From Mesostigma viride (Eukaryota; Streptophyta; Mesostigmatophyceae; Mesostigmatales; Mesostigmataceae): 64,000 nt of DNA. The stretch is taken from the NCBI GenBank assembly GCA_009746045.1, contig RPFO01000436.1:2153478-2217477 (forward strand). Reading direction: 5' to 3'. Numbering within the stretch: the first letter of the stretch is position 1; every line of letters starts with the position of its first letter. Of this stretch, positions 9,685 through 20,161 are shown in pieces. The position numbers were made by a program, and so were the translations under genes. The notes beneath the pieces were generated by a model. That model was not told where the DNA came from. It saw only the letters and a list, made by a program, of their open reading frames with translations, and did no database searches.

Positions 9685-10158
9685 TGGGAGGGAGGGAGGG
9701 AGGGAGGGAGGGAGGGAGGAGGGGGAAGGAGGGAGGGAGGGAAGGAGGGAAGGAGGGAGGGAGGGAGGGAGAGGGAGGAGGGAGGAGGGAGGGAGGGAAG
9801 GAGGGAAGGAGGGAAGGAGGGAAGGAGGGAAGGAGGGAAGGAGGGAAGGAGGGAAGGAGGGAAGGAGGGAGGAGGAAGGAGGGAGGAGGGAAGGAGGGAA
9901 GGAGGGAAGGAGGGAAGGAGGGAAGGAGGGAAGGAGGGAAGGAGGGAAGGAGGGAAGGAGGGAAGGAGGGAAGGAGGGAAGGAGGGAAGGAGGGAAGGAG
10001 GGAAGGAGGGAAGGAGGGAAGGAGGGAAGGAGGGAAGGAGGGAAGGAGGGAAGGAGGGAAGGAGGGAAGGAGGGAAGGAGGGAAGGAGGGAAGGAGGAAG
10101 GAGGGAAGGAGGGAAGGAGGGAAGGAGGGAAGGAGGGAAGGAGGGAAGGAGGGAAGGA
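9685..10158. repeat. Purine (GGGA/GGAAGGA) microsatellite tract
   Basis: About 470 bases in which the plus strand is essentially only G and A, starting as GGGA repeats and becoming a regular GGAGGGAAGG-type pattern. Open frames across it on both strands are composition artefacts. Long mirror-symmetric purine tracts can form triplex (H-DNA); that is general knowledge, not shown here. Confidence 0.95.
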
Positions 10159-12501
10159 TAAATACCTAGGGGGGGGGCTGGCATGCATAAATACCTAGGG
10201 GGGGGCTGGCATGCATAAAACCTAGGGGGGGTGCTGGCATGCATAAATACCTAGGGGGGGGGCTGGCATGCATAAATACCTAGGGGGGGTGCTGGCATGC
10301 ATAAATACCTAGGGGGGGTGCTGGCATGCATAAATACCTAGGGGGGGTGCTGGCATGCATAAATACCTAGGGGGGGTGCTGGCATGCATAAATACCTAGG
10401 GGGGGTGCTGGCATGCATAAATACCTAGGGGGGGTGCTGGCATGCATAAATACCTAGGGGGGGTGCTGGCATGCATAAATACCTAGGGGGGGTGCTGGCA
10501 TGCATAAATACCTAGGGGGGGTGCTGGCATGCATAAATACCTAGGGGGGGTGCTGGCATGCATAAATACCTAGGGGGGGTGCTGGCATGCATAAATACCT
10601 AGGGGGGTGCTGGCATGCATAAATACCTAGGGGGGGTGCTGGCATGCATAAATACCTAGGGGGGGTGCTGGCATGCATAAATACCTAGGGGGGGTGCTGG
10701 CATGCATAAATACCTAGGGGGGTGCTGGCATGCATAAATACCTAGGGGGGGTGCTGGCATGCATAAATACCTAGGGGGGGTGCTGGCATGCATAAATACC
10801 TAGGGGGGGGCTGGCATGCATAAATACCTAGGGGGGGTGCTGGCATGCATAAATACCTAGGGGGGGGCTGGCATGCATAAATACCTAGGGGGGGTGCTGG
10901 CATGCATAAATACCTAGGGGGGGTGCTGGCATGCATAAATACCTAGGGGGGGGGCTGGCATGCATAAATACCTAGGGGGGGTGCTGGCATGCATAAATAC
11001 CTAGGGGGGGTGCTGGCATGCATAAATACCTAGGGGGGGTGCTGGCATGCATAAATACCTAGGGGGGGTGCTGGCATGCATAAATACCTAGGGGGGGGGC
11101 TGGCATGCATAAATACCTAGGGGGGGTGCTGGCATGCATAAATACCTAGGGGGGGTGCTGGCATGCATAAATACCTAGGGGGGGTGCTGGCATGCATAAA
11201 TACCTAGGGGGGGTGCTGGCATGCATAAATACCTAGGGGGGGTGCTGGCATGCATAAATACCTAGGGGGGTGCTGGCATGCATAAATACCTAGGGGGGGG
11301 GCTGGCATGCATAAATACCTAGGGGGGGTGCTGGCATGCATAAATACCTAGGGGGGTGCTGGCATGCATAAATACCTAGGGGGGGGCTGGCATGCATAAA
11401 TACCTAGGGGGGGTGCTGGCATGCATAAATACCTAGGGGGGGTGCTGGCATGCATAAATACCTAGGGGGGGTGCTGGCATGCATAAATACCTAGGGGGGG
11501 TGCTGGCATGCATAAATACCTAGGGGGGTGCTGGCATGCATAAATACCTAGGGGGGGGCTGGCATGCATAAATACCTAGGGGGGGTGCTGGCATGCATAA
11601 ATACCTAGGGGGGGGCTGGCATGCATAAATACCTAGGGGGGGTGCTGGCATGCATAAATACCTAGGGGGGTGCTGGCATGCATAAATACCTAGGGGGGGG
11701 CTGGCATGCATAAATACCTAGGGGGGGTGCTGGCATGCATAAATACCTAGGGGGGGTGCTGGCATGCATAAATACCGAGGGGGGGGCTGGCATGCATAAA
11801 TACCGAGGGGGGGTGCTGGCATGCATAAATACCTAGGGGGGGTGCTGGCATGCATAAATACCTAGGGGGGGTGCTGGCATGCATAAATACCGGGGGGGTG
11901 CTGGCATGCATAAATACCTAGGGGGGGTGCTGGCATGCATAAATACCTAGGGGGGGGCTGGCATGCATAAATACCTAGGGGGGGTGCTGGCATGCATAAA
12001 TACCTAGGGGGGGTGCTGGCATGCATAAATACCTAGGGGGGTGCTGGCATGCATAAATACCGAGGGGGGGTGCTGGCATGCATAAATACCTAGGGGGGTG
12101 CTGGCATGCATAAATACCGAGGGGGGGTGCTGGCATGCATAAATACCTAGGGGGGGTGCTGGCATGCATAAATACCTAGGGGGGGTGCTGGCATGCATAA
12201 ATACCGAGGGGGGGTGCTGGCATGCATAAATACCTAGGGGGGTGCTGGCATGCATAAATACCTAGGGGGGGGGGCTGGCATGCATAAATACCTAGGGGGG
12301 GGCTGGCATGCATAAATACCTAGGGGGGGTGCTGGCATGCATAAATACCTAGGGGGGTGCTGGCATGCATAAATACCTAGGGGGGGGCTGGCATGCATAA
12401 ATACGTCGGGGGGTCGCTGGCATGCATAAATACCTAGGGGGGTGCTGGCATGCATAAATACCTAGGGGGGGTGCTGGCATGCATAAATACCTAGGGGGGG
12501 G
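10159..12501. repeat. G-rich minisatellite, about 80 copies of a unit of about 28 bp
   Basis: The unit is TGCTGGCATGCATAAATACC followed by TA and a G run. The G run varies from 5 to 10 and accounts for most of the length variation. A subset of units near 11.77-12.2 kb has CGAGG in place of CTAGG. No coding potential is claimed. Confidence 0.95.
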
Positions 12502-12688
12502 GCTGCCATTCGTACCTTTTTTTCTTTTTTTTATTTTTAAGCCGGCCTGGGGCAGCGGCGGCGGGTGGACGAAAACTGATAGCATTCCCGTTCGTGCATC
12601 CCGTGACCACCGGCCACCAAACGGAGGCACGACACCAAGGCAGATCAAGCACCAAAGGAAGCAGCAAGGACGTTGACGTTATTAACCA
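12502..12688. repeat. Recurring 190-bp interspersed segment, copy 1
   Basis: It starts at GCTGCCATTCGTACC with a long T-rich tract, passes through a GCAGCGGCGGCGGGTGGACG block and a GTGACCACCGGCCACCAAA block, and ends at GACGTTGACGTTATTAACCA. Further copies start at 13613, 14541, 16310, 17029, 17446 and 17867 (the last truncated at about 17944). It separates the minisatellite blocks. I see no TIRs or target duplications, so it may be part of a larger repeat unit rather than an inserted element. Confidence 0.85.
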
Positions 12689-13064
12689 AGAATGGGGGTG
12701 CTGGCATGCATCAATACCTAGGGGGGGGTGCTGGCATGCATAAATACATGTGGGGGGTGCTGGCATGCATAAATACCTAGGGGGGGGGCTGGCATGCATA
12801 AATACGTCGGGGGGTCGCTGGCATGCATAAATACGTCGGGTGGGGTGCTGGCATGCATAAATACCTAGGGGGGGTGCTGGCATGCATAAATACCTAGGGG
12901 GGGGTGCTGGCATGCATAAATACCGAGGGGGGGGGGCTGGCATGCATAAATACCTAGGGGGGGTGCTGGCATGCATAAATACCTAGGGGGGGGGGCTGGC
13001 ATGCATAAATACCTAGGGGGGGTGCAGGCATGCATAAATACCGAGGGGGGGGTGCTGGCATGCA
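12689..13064. repeat. G-rich minisatellite, second block
   Basis: About 13 further copies of the 28-bp unit, with more variants than the main block (ATGTGG, CGTCGG and CGAGG in place of CTAGG). The block ends where the 30-bp array begins. Confidence 0.9.
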
Positions 13065-13582
13065 TCACACCCACACTGCATGACACCCATCCACGCATGC
13101 CAGCACCCCATGACACCCATCCATGCATGCCAGCGCCCCATTACACCCATCCATGCATGCCAGCACCCCACTACACCCATCCATGCATGCCAGCACCCCA
13201 TGACACCCATCCACGCATGCCAGCACCCCATGACACCCATCCATGCATGCCAGCACCCCATGACACCCATCCATGCATGCCAGCACCCCATGACACCCAT
13301 CCACGCATGCCAGCACCCCACTACACCCATCCATGCATGCCAGCACCCCATCACACCCATCCATGCATGCCAGCACCCCATGACACCCATCCATGCATGC
13401 CAGCACCCCATGACACCCATCCACGCATGCCAGCACCCCATGACACCCATCCATGCATGCCAGCACCCCATGACACCCATCCATGCATGCCAGCACCCCA
13501 TGACACCCATCCATGCATGCCAGCACCCCATGACACCCATCCACGCATGCCAGCACCCCACTACACCCATCCATGCCAATAA
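13065..13582. repeat. 30-bp minisatellite, block 1 (about 17 copies)
   Basis: The unit is CCCCATGACACCCATCCATG followed by CATGCCAGCA, with position-specific variants (C/T in CCACGCATG, and TGA, CTA or TCA before CACCC). Because 30 is a multiple of 3 and no frame contains a stop, open frames appear on both strands; they are not taken as genes. Confidence 0.95.
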
Positions 13583-13808
13583 TGCATTGATTCCAACAAA
13601 TGAATAAGTGGGGCTGCCATTCGTACCTTTTTTTCTTTTTCCTTGGTTTTTACTGGGGGCCGGCCTGGGGGGCAGCGGCGGCGGGTGGACGAAAACTGAT
13701 AGCGTTCCCGTTTGTGCATCCCGTGACCACCGGCCACCAAACGGAGGCACGACACCAAGGCAGATCAAGCACCAAAGGAAGCAGCAAGGACGTTGACGTT
13801 ATTAACCA
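13583..13808. repeat. Interspersed 190-bp segment, copy 2, with left extension
   Basis: This is the copy starting at 13613, preceded by a 30-bp lead containing AATGCATTGATTCCAACAAA that also precedes copies 3 to 7 but not copy 1. Confidence 0.85.
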
Positions 13809-14508
13809 TCCATGCATGCCAGCACCCCATGACACCCATCCATGCATGCCAGCACCCCATGACACCCATCCACGCATGCCAGCACCCCACTTCACCCATC
13901 CATGCATGCCAGCACCCCACTACACCCATCCACGCATGCCAGCACCCCACTTCACCCATCCATGCATGCCAGCACCCCACTACACCCATCCACGCATGCC
14001 AGCACCCCATGACACCCATCCATGCATGCCAGCGCCCCATTACACCCATCCATGCATGCCAGCACCCCACTACACCCATCCATGCATGCCAGCACCCCAT
14101 CACACCCATCCATGCATGCCAGCACCCCATGACACCCATCCACGCATGCCAGCACCCCACTTCACCCATCCATGCATGCCAGCACCCCACTACACCCATC
14201 CACGCATGCCAGCACCCCATGACACCCATCCATGCATGCCAGCACCCCATGACACCCATCCATGCATGCCAGCACCCCACTACACCCATCCATGCATGCC
14301 AGCACCCCACTTCACCCATCCATGCATGCCAGCACCCCACTACACCCATCCACGCATGCCAGCACCCCATGACACCCATCCACGCATGCCAGCGCCCCAT
14401 GACACCCATCCATGCATGCCAGCACCCCACTACACCCATCCATGCATGCCAGCACCCCATCACACCCTGCACGCATGCCAGCACCCCACTACACCCATCC
14501 ATGCCAAT
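13809..14508. repeat. 30-bp minisatellite, block 2 (about 23 copies)
   Basis: Same unit as block 1, with an added CTTCACCC variant. The order of variants over its first 400 bases is repeated at the start of block 3, so segment plus block were duplicated together. Confidence 0.95.
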
Positions 14509-14736
14509 AATGCATTGATTCCAACAAATGAATAAGTGGGGCTGCCATTCGTACCTTTTTTTCTTTTTCCTTGGTTTTTACTGGGGGCCGGCCTGGGGGG
14601 CAGCGGCGGCGGGTGGACGAAAACTGATAGCGTTCCCGTTTGTGCATCCCGTGACCACCGGCCACCAAACGGAGGCACGACACCAAGGCAGATCAAGCAC
14701 CAAAGGAAGCAGCAAGGACGTTGACGTTATTAACCA
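14509..14736. repeat. Interspersed 190-bp segment, copy 3
   Basis: Essentially the same as copy 2, including the lead sequence. Confidence 0.85.
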
Positions 14737-16276
14737 TCCATGCATGCCAGCACCCCATGACACCCATCCATGCATGCCAGCACCCCATGACACCCATCCA
14801 CGCATGCCAGCACCCCACTTCACCCATCCATGCATGCCAGCACCCCACTACACCCATCCACGCATGCCAGCACCCCACTTCACCCATCCATGCATGCCAG
14901 CACCCCACTACACCCATCCACGCATGCCAGCACCCCATGACACCCATCCATGCATGCCAGCGCCCCATTACACCCATCCATGCATGCCAGCACCCCACTA
15001 CACCCATCCATGCATGCCAGCACCCCATCACACCCATCCATGCATGCCAGCACCCCATGACACCCATCCACGCATGCCAGCACCCCACTTCACCCATCCA
15101 TGCATGCCAGCACCCCACTACACCCATCCACGCATGCCAGCACCCCATGACACCCATCCATGCATGCCAGCGCCCCATTACACCCATCCATGCATGCCAG
15201 CACCCCACTACACCCATCCATGCATGCCAGCACCCCACTTCACCCATCCATGCATGCCAGCACCCCACTACACCCATCCACGCATGCCAGCACCCCATGA
15301 CACCCATCCACGCATGCCAGCGCCCCATGACACCCATCCATGCATGCCAGCACCCCACTACACCCATCCATGCATGCCAGCACCCCATGACACCCATCCA
15401 TGCATGCCAGCACCCCATGACCATCATCCACGCTTGCCAGCACCCCACTACACCCATCCATGCATGCCAGCACCCCATCACACCCATCCATGCATGCCAG
15501 CACCCCATGACACCCATCCACGCATGCCAGCACCCCATCACACCCATCCATGCATGCCAGCACCCCATGACACCCATCCATGCATGCCAGCGCCCCATGA
15601 CACCCATCCATGCATGCCAGCACCCCATGACACCCATCCACGCATGCCAGCACCCCATCACACCCATCCATGCATGCCAGCACCCCATGACACCCATCCA
15701 TGCATGCCAGCACCCCATGACACCCATCCATGCATGCCAGCACCCCATGACACCCATCCATGCATGCCAGCACCCCATGACACCCATCCATGCATGCCAG
15801 CACCCCATGACACCCATCCATGCATGCCAGCACCCCACTACACCCATCCATGCATGCCAGCACCCCATCACACCCATCCATGCATGCCAGCACCCCACTA
15901 CACCCATCCATGCATGCCAGCACCCCACTACACCCATCCACGCATGCCAGCACCCCATGACACCCATCCATGCATGCCAGCACCCCATGACACCCATCCA
16001 TGCATGCCAGCACCCCACTACACCCATCCATGCATGCCAGCACCCCATCACACCCATCCATGCATGCCAGCACCCCACTACACCCATCCATGCATGCCAG
16101 CACCCCACTACACCCATCCACGCATGCCAGCACCCCATGACACCCATCCATGCATGCCAGCACCCCATGACACCCATCCATGCATGCCAGCACCCCATGA
16201 CACCCATCCACGCATGCCAGCACCCCATGACACCCATCCAGGCATGCAAGCACCCCACTACACCCATCCATGCCAA
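14737..16276. repeat. 30-bp minisatellite, block 3 (about 51 copies)
   Basis: The longest block. It contains internal multi-unit duplications, for example the run of variants at about 15815-15990 is repeated at about 15995-16170. It ends with a GGCATGCAAGC variant also found at the end of block 4. Confidence 0.95.
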
Positions 16277-16504
16277 TAATGCATTGATTCCAACAAATGA
16301 ATAAGTGGGGCTGCCATTCGTACCTTTTTTTCTTTTTCCTTGGTTTTTACAGGGGGCCGGCCTGGGGGGCAGCGGCGGCGGGTGGACGAAAACTGATAGC
16401 GTTCCCGTTTGTGCATCCCGTGACCACCGGCCACCAAACGGAGGCACGACACCAAGGCAGATCAAGCACCAAAGGAAGCAGCAAGGACGTTGACGTTATT
16501 AACC
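16277..16504. repeat. Interspersed 190-bp segment, copy 4
   Basis: As copy 3 but with ACAGGGGG in place of ACTGGGGG after the T-rich tract, a change shared with copies 5 to 7. Confidence 0.85.
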
Positions 16505-16995
16505 ATCCATGCATGCCAGCACCCCATGACACCCATCCACGCATGCCAGCACCCCATGACACCCATCCATGCATGCCAGCACCCCATGACACCCATCCAC
16601 GCATGCCAGCACCCCATGACACCCATCCATGCATGCCAGCACCCCACTACACCCATCCACGCAGGCCAGCACCCCATGACACCCATCCATGCATGCCAGC
16701 ACCCCATGACACCCATCCATGCATGCCAGCACCCCACTACACCCATCCATGCATGCCAGCACCCCATGACACCCATCCATGCATGCCAGCACCCCATGAC
16801 ACCCATCCATGCATGCCAGCACCCCATGACACCCATCCATGCGTGCCAGCACCCCACTACACCCATCCATGCATGCCAGCACCCCATGACACCCATCCAC
16901 GCATGCCAGCACCCCATGACACCCATCCATGCATGCCAGCACCCCATGACACCCATCCAGGCATGCAAGCACCCCACTACACCCATCCATGCCAA
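16505..16995. repeat. 30-bp minisatellite, block 4 (about 16 copies)
   Basis: Same unit. It ends with the same GGCATGCAAGC variant as block 3. Confidence 0.95.
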
Positions 16996-17866
16996 TAATG
17001 CATTGATTCCAACAAATGAATAAGTGGGGCTGCCATTCGTACCTTTTTTTCTTTTTCCTTGGTTTTTACAGGGGGCCGGCCTGGGGGCAGCGGCGGCGGG
17101 TGGACGAAAACTGATAGCGTTCCCGTTTGTGCATCCCGTGACCACCGGCCACCAAATGGAGGCACGACACCAGGGCAGATCAAGCACCAAAGGAAGCAGC
17201 AAGGACGTTGACGTTATTAACCAAGAATGGGGGTGCTGGCATGCATAAATATCAACATTATTAACCAAGAATGGCAGCCGGGGGAAAGATGTCGACTACA
17301 TTGCAGGCCGGAAAAAACGATCATACGGCGCTGCCATGGCAAGAAAACCCAGCAACCCAGCAACGCCTGATTCGAACCCAGAAAAGAAAACATGCACGAC
17401 AGCCTGCTTCAATAATGCATTGATTCCAACAAATGAATAAGCGCGGCTGCCATTCGTACCTTTTTTTCTTTTTCCTTGGTTTTTACAGGGGGCCGGCCTG
17501 GGGGGCAGCGGCGGCGGGTGGACGAAAACTGATAGCGTTCCCGTTTGTGCATCCCGTGACCACCGGCCACCAAATGGAGGCACGACACCAAGGCAGATCA
17601 AGCACCAAAGGAAGCAGCAAGGACGTTGACGTTATTAACCAAGAATGGGGGTGCTGGCATGCATAAATATCAACATTATTAACCAAGAATGGCAGCCGGG
17701 GGAAAGATGTCGACTACATTGCAGGCCGGAAAAAACGATCATACGGCGCTGCCATGGCAAGAAAACCCAGCAACCCAGCAACGCAGCTATAAGGGAACCC
17801 AGAAAAGAAAACATGCACGACAGCCTGCTTCAATAATGCATTGATTCCAACAAATGAATAAGCGCG
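16996..17866. repeat. Tandem duplication of a unit of about 420 bp containing segment copies 5 and 6
   Basis: Positions 17029-17445 and 17446-17866 are head-to-tail copies. Each has the 190-bp segment, one minisatellite-like TGCTGGCATGCATAAAT, and a further 200 bases with GGGGGAAAGATGTCGACTAC and GAAAACCCAGCAACCCAGCA. A small patch near 17370 and 17785 differs between the copies (CTGATTCG versus AGCTATAAGGG). No gene is supported. Confidence 0.85.
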
Positions 17867-18436
17867 GCTGCCATTCGTACCTTTTTTTCTTTTTCCTTGG
17901 TTTTTACAGGGGGCCGGCCTGGGGGCAGCGGCGGCGGGTGGACGTTTTCCTTGGTTTTTACAGGGGCGCACGCAAGGATGCTGCACACAATTAAAGGCAC
18001 AATGCAGGGCATACACCATAAGCAAGCGAATCAGTTGACGGGCTACACAATTAAAGCAAACGCGACGTTCAGAATCACAGCTACAATTTCTGATTCTTCT
18101 AGCCCGTCAACGAGCTGCTTGTGGACACTGTTATTAACCAAGAATGGGGGTGCTGGCATGCATAAAACCACTATCTGTCAAAAGCATCCATGTACATCAG
18201 CCATTGCTCACCTCTTTCTTAACCGTGTGTGTCGACAATCGCTTTGCTCAGTTGAATATGGCTGTCGGGTTGCTAATATCGTTGTCACTTTCGGCCGATG
18301 TCGCGAATACCCGCCGTTGATGCTCGGGTGCAAGGTGCATCCACGGTGTCGGTCTTCCAGGAGGGCTGGAAAGCGCCAACGCAGCACCTGCAATTCAAAT
18401 TCCCTGGTGCTGGTATGCCGACGCGCAAATGGAATG
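17867..18436. other. Truncated segment copy 7 and unique sequence
   Basis: The seventh copy of the 190-bp segment breaks off at about 17944 and its T-rich CCTTGGTTTTTACAGGGG part is repeated once at about 17946-17965. After that I see no gene; the open frames on either strand have no recognisable features. Confidence 0.4.
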
Positions 18437-18461
18437 GCGCGGCGCCTAAAAGGCGCCGCGC
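18437..18461. repeat. Hairpin 1: perfect 10-bp GC stem, 5-nt loop
   Basis: GCGCGGCGCC, loop TAAAA, then GGCGCCGCGC. The same stem recurs at 18494-18518 with a different loop. Confidence 0.85.
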
Positions 18462-18493
18462 GCGGGAAAAAAATTGACGCGCCAAACGATATG

Positions 18494-18518
18494 GCGCGGC
18501 GCCGGGACGGCGCCGCGC
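18494..18518. repeat. Hairpin 2: same 10-bp stem, different loop
   Basis: GCGCGGCGCC, loop GGGAC, then GGCGCCGCGC. The start is 57 bases after that of hairpin 1. More ATGGCGC-type pieces follow to about 18650. Confidence 0.85.
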
Positions 18519-18741
18519 TGAAAAATACTTGCAGTCGCAACTGTGACGTGGCGCTGCAGACCACACGGTAGGGAATTCGCAGCGCCATATATGGCGCCAC
18601 GCCGACTCCTGACGCCGTGTGGCGCCACATGGACGCGGCGCTGCACACAGCTCGAGCCCATTTTTTCACATTCCTGCTACCTGATTGGACGCCTGGCGGA
18701 GGAAGCTTTTCACGGCGCGACGCCGAGGGGCTGCAAAAACG

Positions 18742-18919
18742 TATATAAGCCGGCAAAATTTCTCCGAAATTTAATGAACGAGCGCGACGCGGAGACCATG
18801 CTAGTGTGCGGAACTGGTGAACCACACCGGTACGGGACAGATTCTTGGCTGATCCTCGTAGTACCTCGTGAACACGTCTAGTAGGCCCGGGTTCAACTCC
18901 CGTCGTAACATTTTTTTTT
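18742..18919 (+). ncRNA. Possible Pol III-type locus (TATA, B-box-like motif, T9)
   Basis: TATATAAG lies at 18742-18749, a perfect match to a tRNA B box (GGTTCAACTCC) at 18890-18900, and a run of nine T at 18911-18919. The T-arm-like CGGGTTCAACTCCCG could pair, but I cannot find a matching acceptor stem, D-arm or anticodon arm, so this is not a canonical tRNA. It may be a tRNA-derived SINE or another Pol III RNA. Alternatively the TATA box serves a short 36-codon open frame starting at 18774 (MNERDAETML). Weak evidence. Confidence 0.2.
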
Positions 18920-19394
18920 GGGTTGGTGTGGCAAGCCTATAAAGCAATCCGCAAACCACTACACGGCTGGTAAGATTTAATATAATTAGCAACCTAATAG
19001 CTATATCAAAAATGTTTATGGGCATGGAAATTTTTAATATGTTGATATTAGACTGCAATGAAACGAATATGCAACCTGCCCCCCGATGTTTAATACAATA
19101 ATTATTATTATTATTTGTGGCATGAATATAATAATTGTGTAAAATACAATGCTATGTGCAATATATTGCTGGTATGCCATGCAATTGTAACCAACAGGTG
19201 CAAGACCAAAAGGCGTCTTCAGGGCCCACCTGCTGCAAACAAGAGCTATGGCGGCGGGAGGTGCGTGCAGGGTTACGGATTTACGGGGTTGTTGACCACC
19301 AAATTTGTTGTTACGTGTGTTATGGAAACATTTCAGTCGAATTTCTGGATTCCAACGGTCGTTAAGGTTATAAAAAGTGCGTTGGGATTCGGAA
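18920..19394. other. AT-rich intergenic sequence
   Basis: No gene seen. It contains a short ATT microsatellite at about 19099-19115 and a decayed palindrome-like CCAACGGTCGTTAAGG near 19352. Confidence 0.5.
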
Positions 19395-20092
19395 ATTCAC
19401 TTTCTGGCGTGTAAAAAATGCAGGTGTTGGCGAGTTTTCGGCCCGCTTTCAGGGGTCCAACGGCCGTTGGGTGTCTAAAATGCATGTGTTAGCGTGTTTC
19501 CGGCCCACTTTCAGGGTCCCAACGGCCATTGGACGTCGAAAATGCATGTAAAGGGCGTGTTTCAGGCCCACTTTCAGGGGTCCAACGGCCGTTGGGTGTA
19601 AAAAATGCATGTGTTGGCGTGTTTTCGGCCCGCTTTCAGGGGTCCAACGGCCGTTGGGTGTCGAAAATGCATGTGTTGGCGTGTTTCAGGCCCACTTTCA
19701 GGGGTCCAACGGCCGTTGGGTGTCGAAAATGCATGTGTTGGCGTGTTTTCGGCCCGCTTTCTGGGGTCCAACGGCCGTTGGGTGTCGAAAATGCATGTGT
19801 TGGCGTGTTTCAGGCCCACTTTCAGGGGTCCAACGGCCGTTGGGTGTCGAAAATGCATGTGTTGGCGTGTTTTCGGCCCGCTTTCTGGGGTCCAACGGCC
19901 GTTGGGTGTCGAAAATGCATGTGTTGGCGTGTTTCAGGCTTACTTTCAGGGGTTCAACGGCCGTTGGGTGTCGAAAATGCATGTGTTGGCGTGTTTTCGG
20001 CCCGCTTTCAGGGGTCCAACGGCCGTTGGGTGTCGAAAATGCATGTGTTGGCGTGTTTCAGGCCCACTTTCAGGGGTCCAACGGCCGTTGGG
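19395..20092. repeat. Palindrome array, 11 copies of a 62-63-bp unit in an alternating dimer pattern
   Basis: Palindromes start at 19457, 19519 (CCATTGG variant), 19582, 19644, 19706, 19768, 19830, 19892, 19954 (TCAACGG variant), 20016 and 20078. The units alternate between a TTTCAGGCCCACTTTCAGG type and a TTTTCGGCCCGCTTTC type, so the higher-order period is about 124 bp. Each ends in GTGTCGAAAATGCATG or similar. Peptide frames across it (HVLACFRPAF and the like) are repeat artefacts. It ends about 70 bp upstream of the transposase-like gene. Confidence 0.93.
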
Positions 20093-20161
20093 ACGTACAA
20101 ATTGGGTAATTGTTGGAAAGCAATAATTTGATAAAATGTCAAAACTTCGTCTGGATTCTGT

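Noticed and set aside
9496-10244. Gly/Glu/Arg-rich and Pro/Ser/Leu-rich frames
   Set aside because: Direct translation of the purine tract and its complement.
14528-16465. Open frames of 583 and 590 codons on opposite strands
   Set aside because: They follow the 30-bp minisatellite, whose length is a multiple of 3, so frames stay open on both strands. No domain.
17897-18825. Overlapping frames of about 200 codons on both strands
   Set aside because: Composition is driven by GGCGCC-type repeats and segment copies; no domain or plausible gene structure.
18839-18911. Canonical tRNA gene around the B-box-like motif
   Set aside because: No acceptor stem complementary to the bases after the T-arm and no D or anticodon arm in the expected place; kept only as a weak Pol III candidate.
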